Assembly: GCA_013399115.1 (NCBI GenBank)
Contig: VXAA01000953.1
Span: 177,778 to 241,777 of the forward strand
From: Anseranas semipalmata
Taxonomy: Eukaryota > Chordata > Aves > Anseriformes > Anseranatidae
Direction: 5' to 3'
Length of the DNA stretch: 64,000 nucleotides
Positions within the stretch are counted from its first letter, which is position 1; each line of letters opens with the position of its first letter. Shown piece by piece: positions 63,798-64,000 of the stretch. A program made the position numbers and the translations under genes. The notes beneath the pieces are model-generated. The model was not told the DNA's origin. It was given only the letters and a program-made list of their open reading frames with translations, and searched no databases.

Positions 63798-63824
63798 AAA
63801 AAAAAAAAAAAAGGAGAAAAAAAG
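63798..63824 (+). repeat. A-rich run
   Basis: A15 then ggag and A7, about 20 bases beyond the CR1 3' end. It may be a decayed tail region or chance. Confidence 0.85.
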
Positions 63825-63986
63825 CACTGTGGAAATGGACAGCTCTGCTTGAAAGATACACAAACCTGTTTTGTTAGATGTATGTTAAATATGTTGAAAC
63901 TGTGAAGAAAGAGATGAAAAAAGAGCTCCTGGATTTCAGTCCAGACCCCCAGTAGTAGGAAGGTCCCAAAGCAGAGTTCATGCATT

Positions 63987-64000
63987 TAAAAAAAAAAAAA
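63987..64000 (+). repeat. Poly(A) run cut by the window end
   Basis: A run reaching the last base. True length is unknown. Confidence 0.9.

Larger units (their letters stand above)
21867..64000 (-). other. PHLPP1: PHLPP1 intron 1, partial (at least 42 kb)
   Basis: Everything above the 21866 acceptor is read as intron 1, because the human gene has a very large first intron and I could not find the conserved end of exon 1 (equivalent of LIRFYAG) anywhere up to 64000. Supported contents are listed separately. 24501-26760 holds ordinary intron plus a doubtful CR1 trace. 27600-39478 is AT-rich with no exon. 39514-48640 and 49300-62840 show only low-complexity tracts and chance open frames. If exon 1 were in the CpG-rich block the intron would be short, but no PHLPP1 coding sequence is visible there. 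Confidence 0.7.

Noticed and set aside
1..64000. tRNA, rRNA, CRISPR, retroviral LTR or viral genes
   Set aside because: Looked for cloverleaf B-box sequences, regularly spaced repeats, LTR ends and gag/pol motifs. Only CR1-type reverse-transcriptase remnants were found.

Overview
This is vertebrate nuclear DNA, most likely from a bird. There are no bacterial-style gene arrays. Coding sequence is confined to short exons with GT-AG splice sites separated by kilobases of AT-rich intron. The recognisable mobile elements are degraded CR1 (chicken repeat 1) LINE fragments, which dominate bird and reptile genomes; no Alu, L1 or B-type SINEs were seen. The species cannot be named from the window.

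The one gene I can identify with confidence is PHLPP1 (PH domain and leucine-rich repeat protein phosphatase 1), on the minus strand. Three consecutive coding exons are present. In transcript order they are one at 21866-21670 (most of the PH domain), one at 19228-19103 (end of the PH domain, with its C-terminal helix) and one at 5549-5383 (start of the leucine-rich repeats). Splice phases join cleanly (1, 0, 0, 2). I call them exons 2, 3 and 4 by analogy with the human gene. The long GC-rich first exon (protein N-terminus) is expected beyond position 64000. The remaining LRR and PP2C-phosphatase exons are expected before position 1.

Layout in plus coordinates: 1-5382 is intron 4 (partial) and contains an unrecognised, broken protein-coding relic at 4263-4900. 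5550-19102 is intron 3 (13.6 kb) and contains a possible cryptic terminal exon with clustered poly(A) signals at 6370-6800. 19229-21669 is intron 2, with a clear CR1 3' fragment. 21867-64000 is read as intron 1 (at least 42 kb). It holds a CR1 reverse-transcriptase relic (about 23.9-24.5 kb), an isolated CpG-rich block (26.8-27.4 kb), a diverged direct repeat pair (48.6 and 49.2 kb), and two CR1 fragments in opposite orientation near 63 kb.

No tRNA, rRNA, CRISPR array, intact transposon or complete gene was found. Many open frames of 60-140 codons exist on both strands, but apart from those listed they look like chance. I did not find a convincing new biological system. The items most worth following up are the coding relic, the possible terminal exon and the intronic CpG-rich block.
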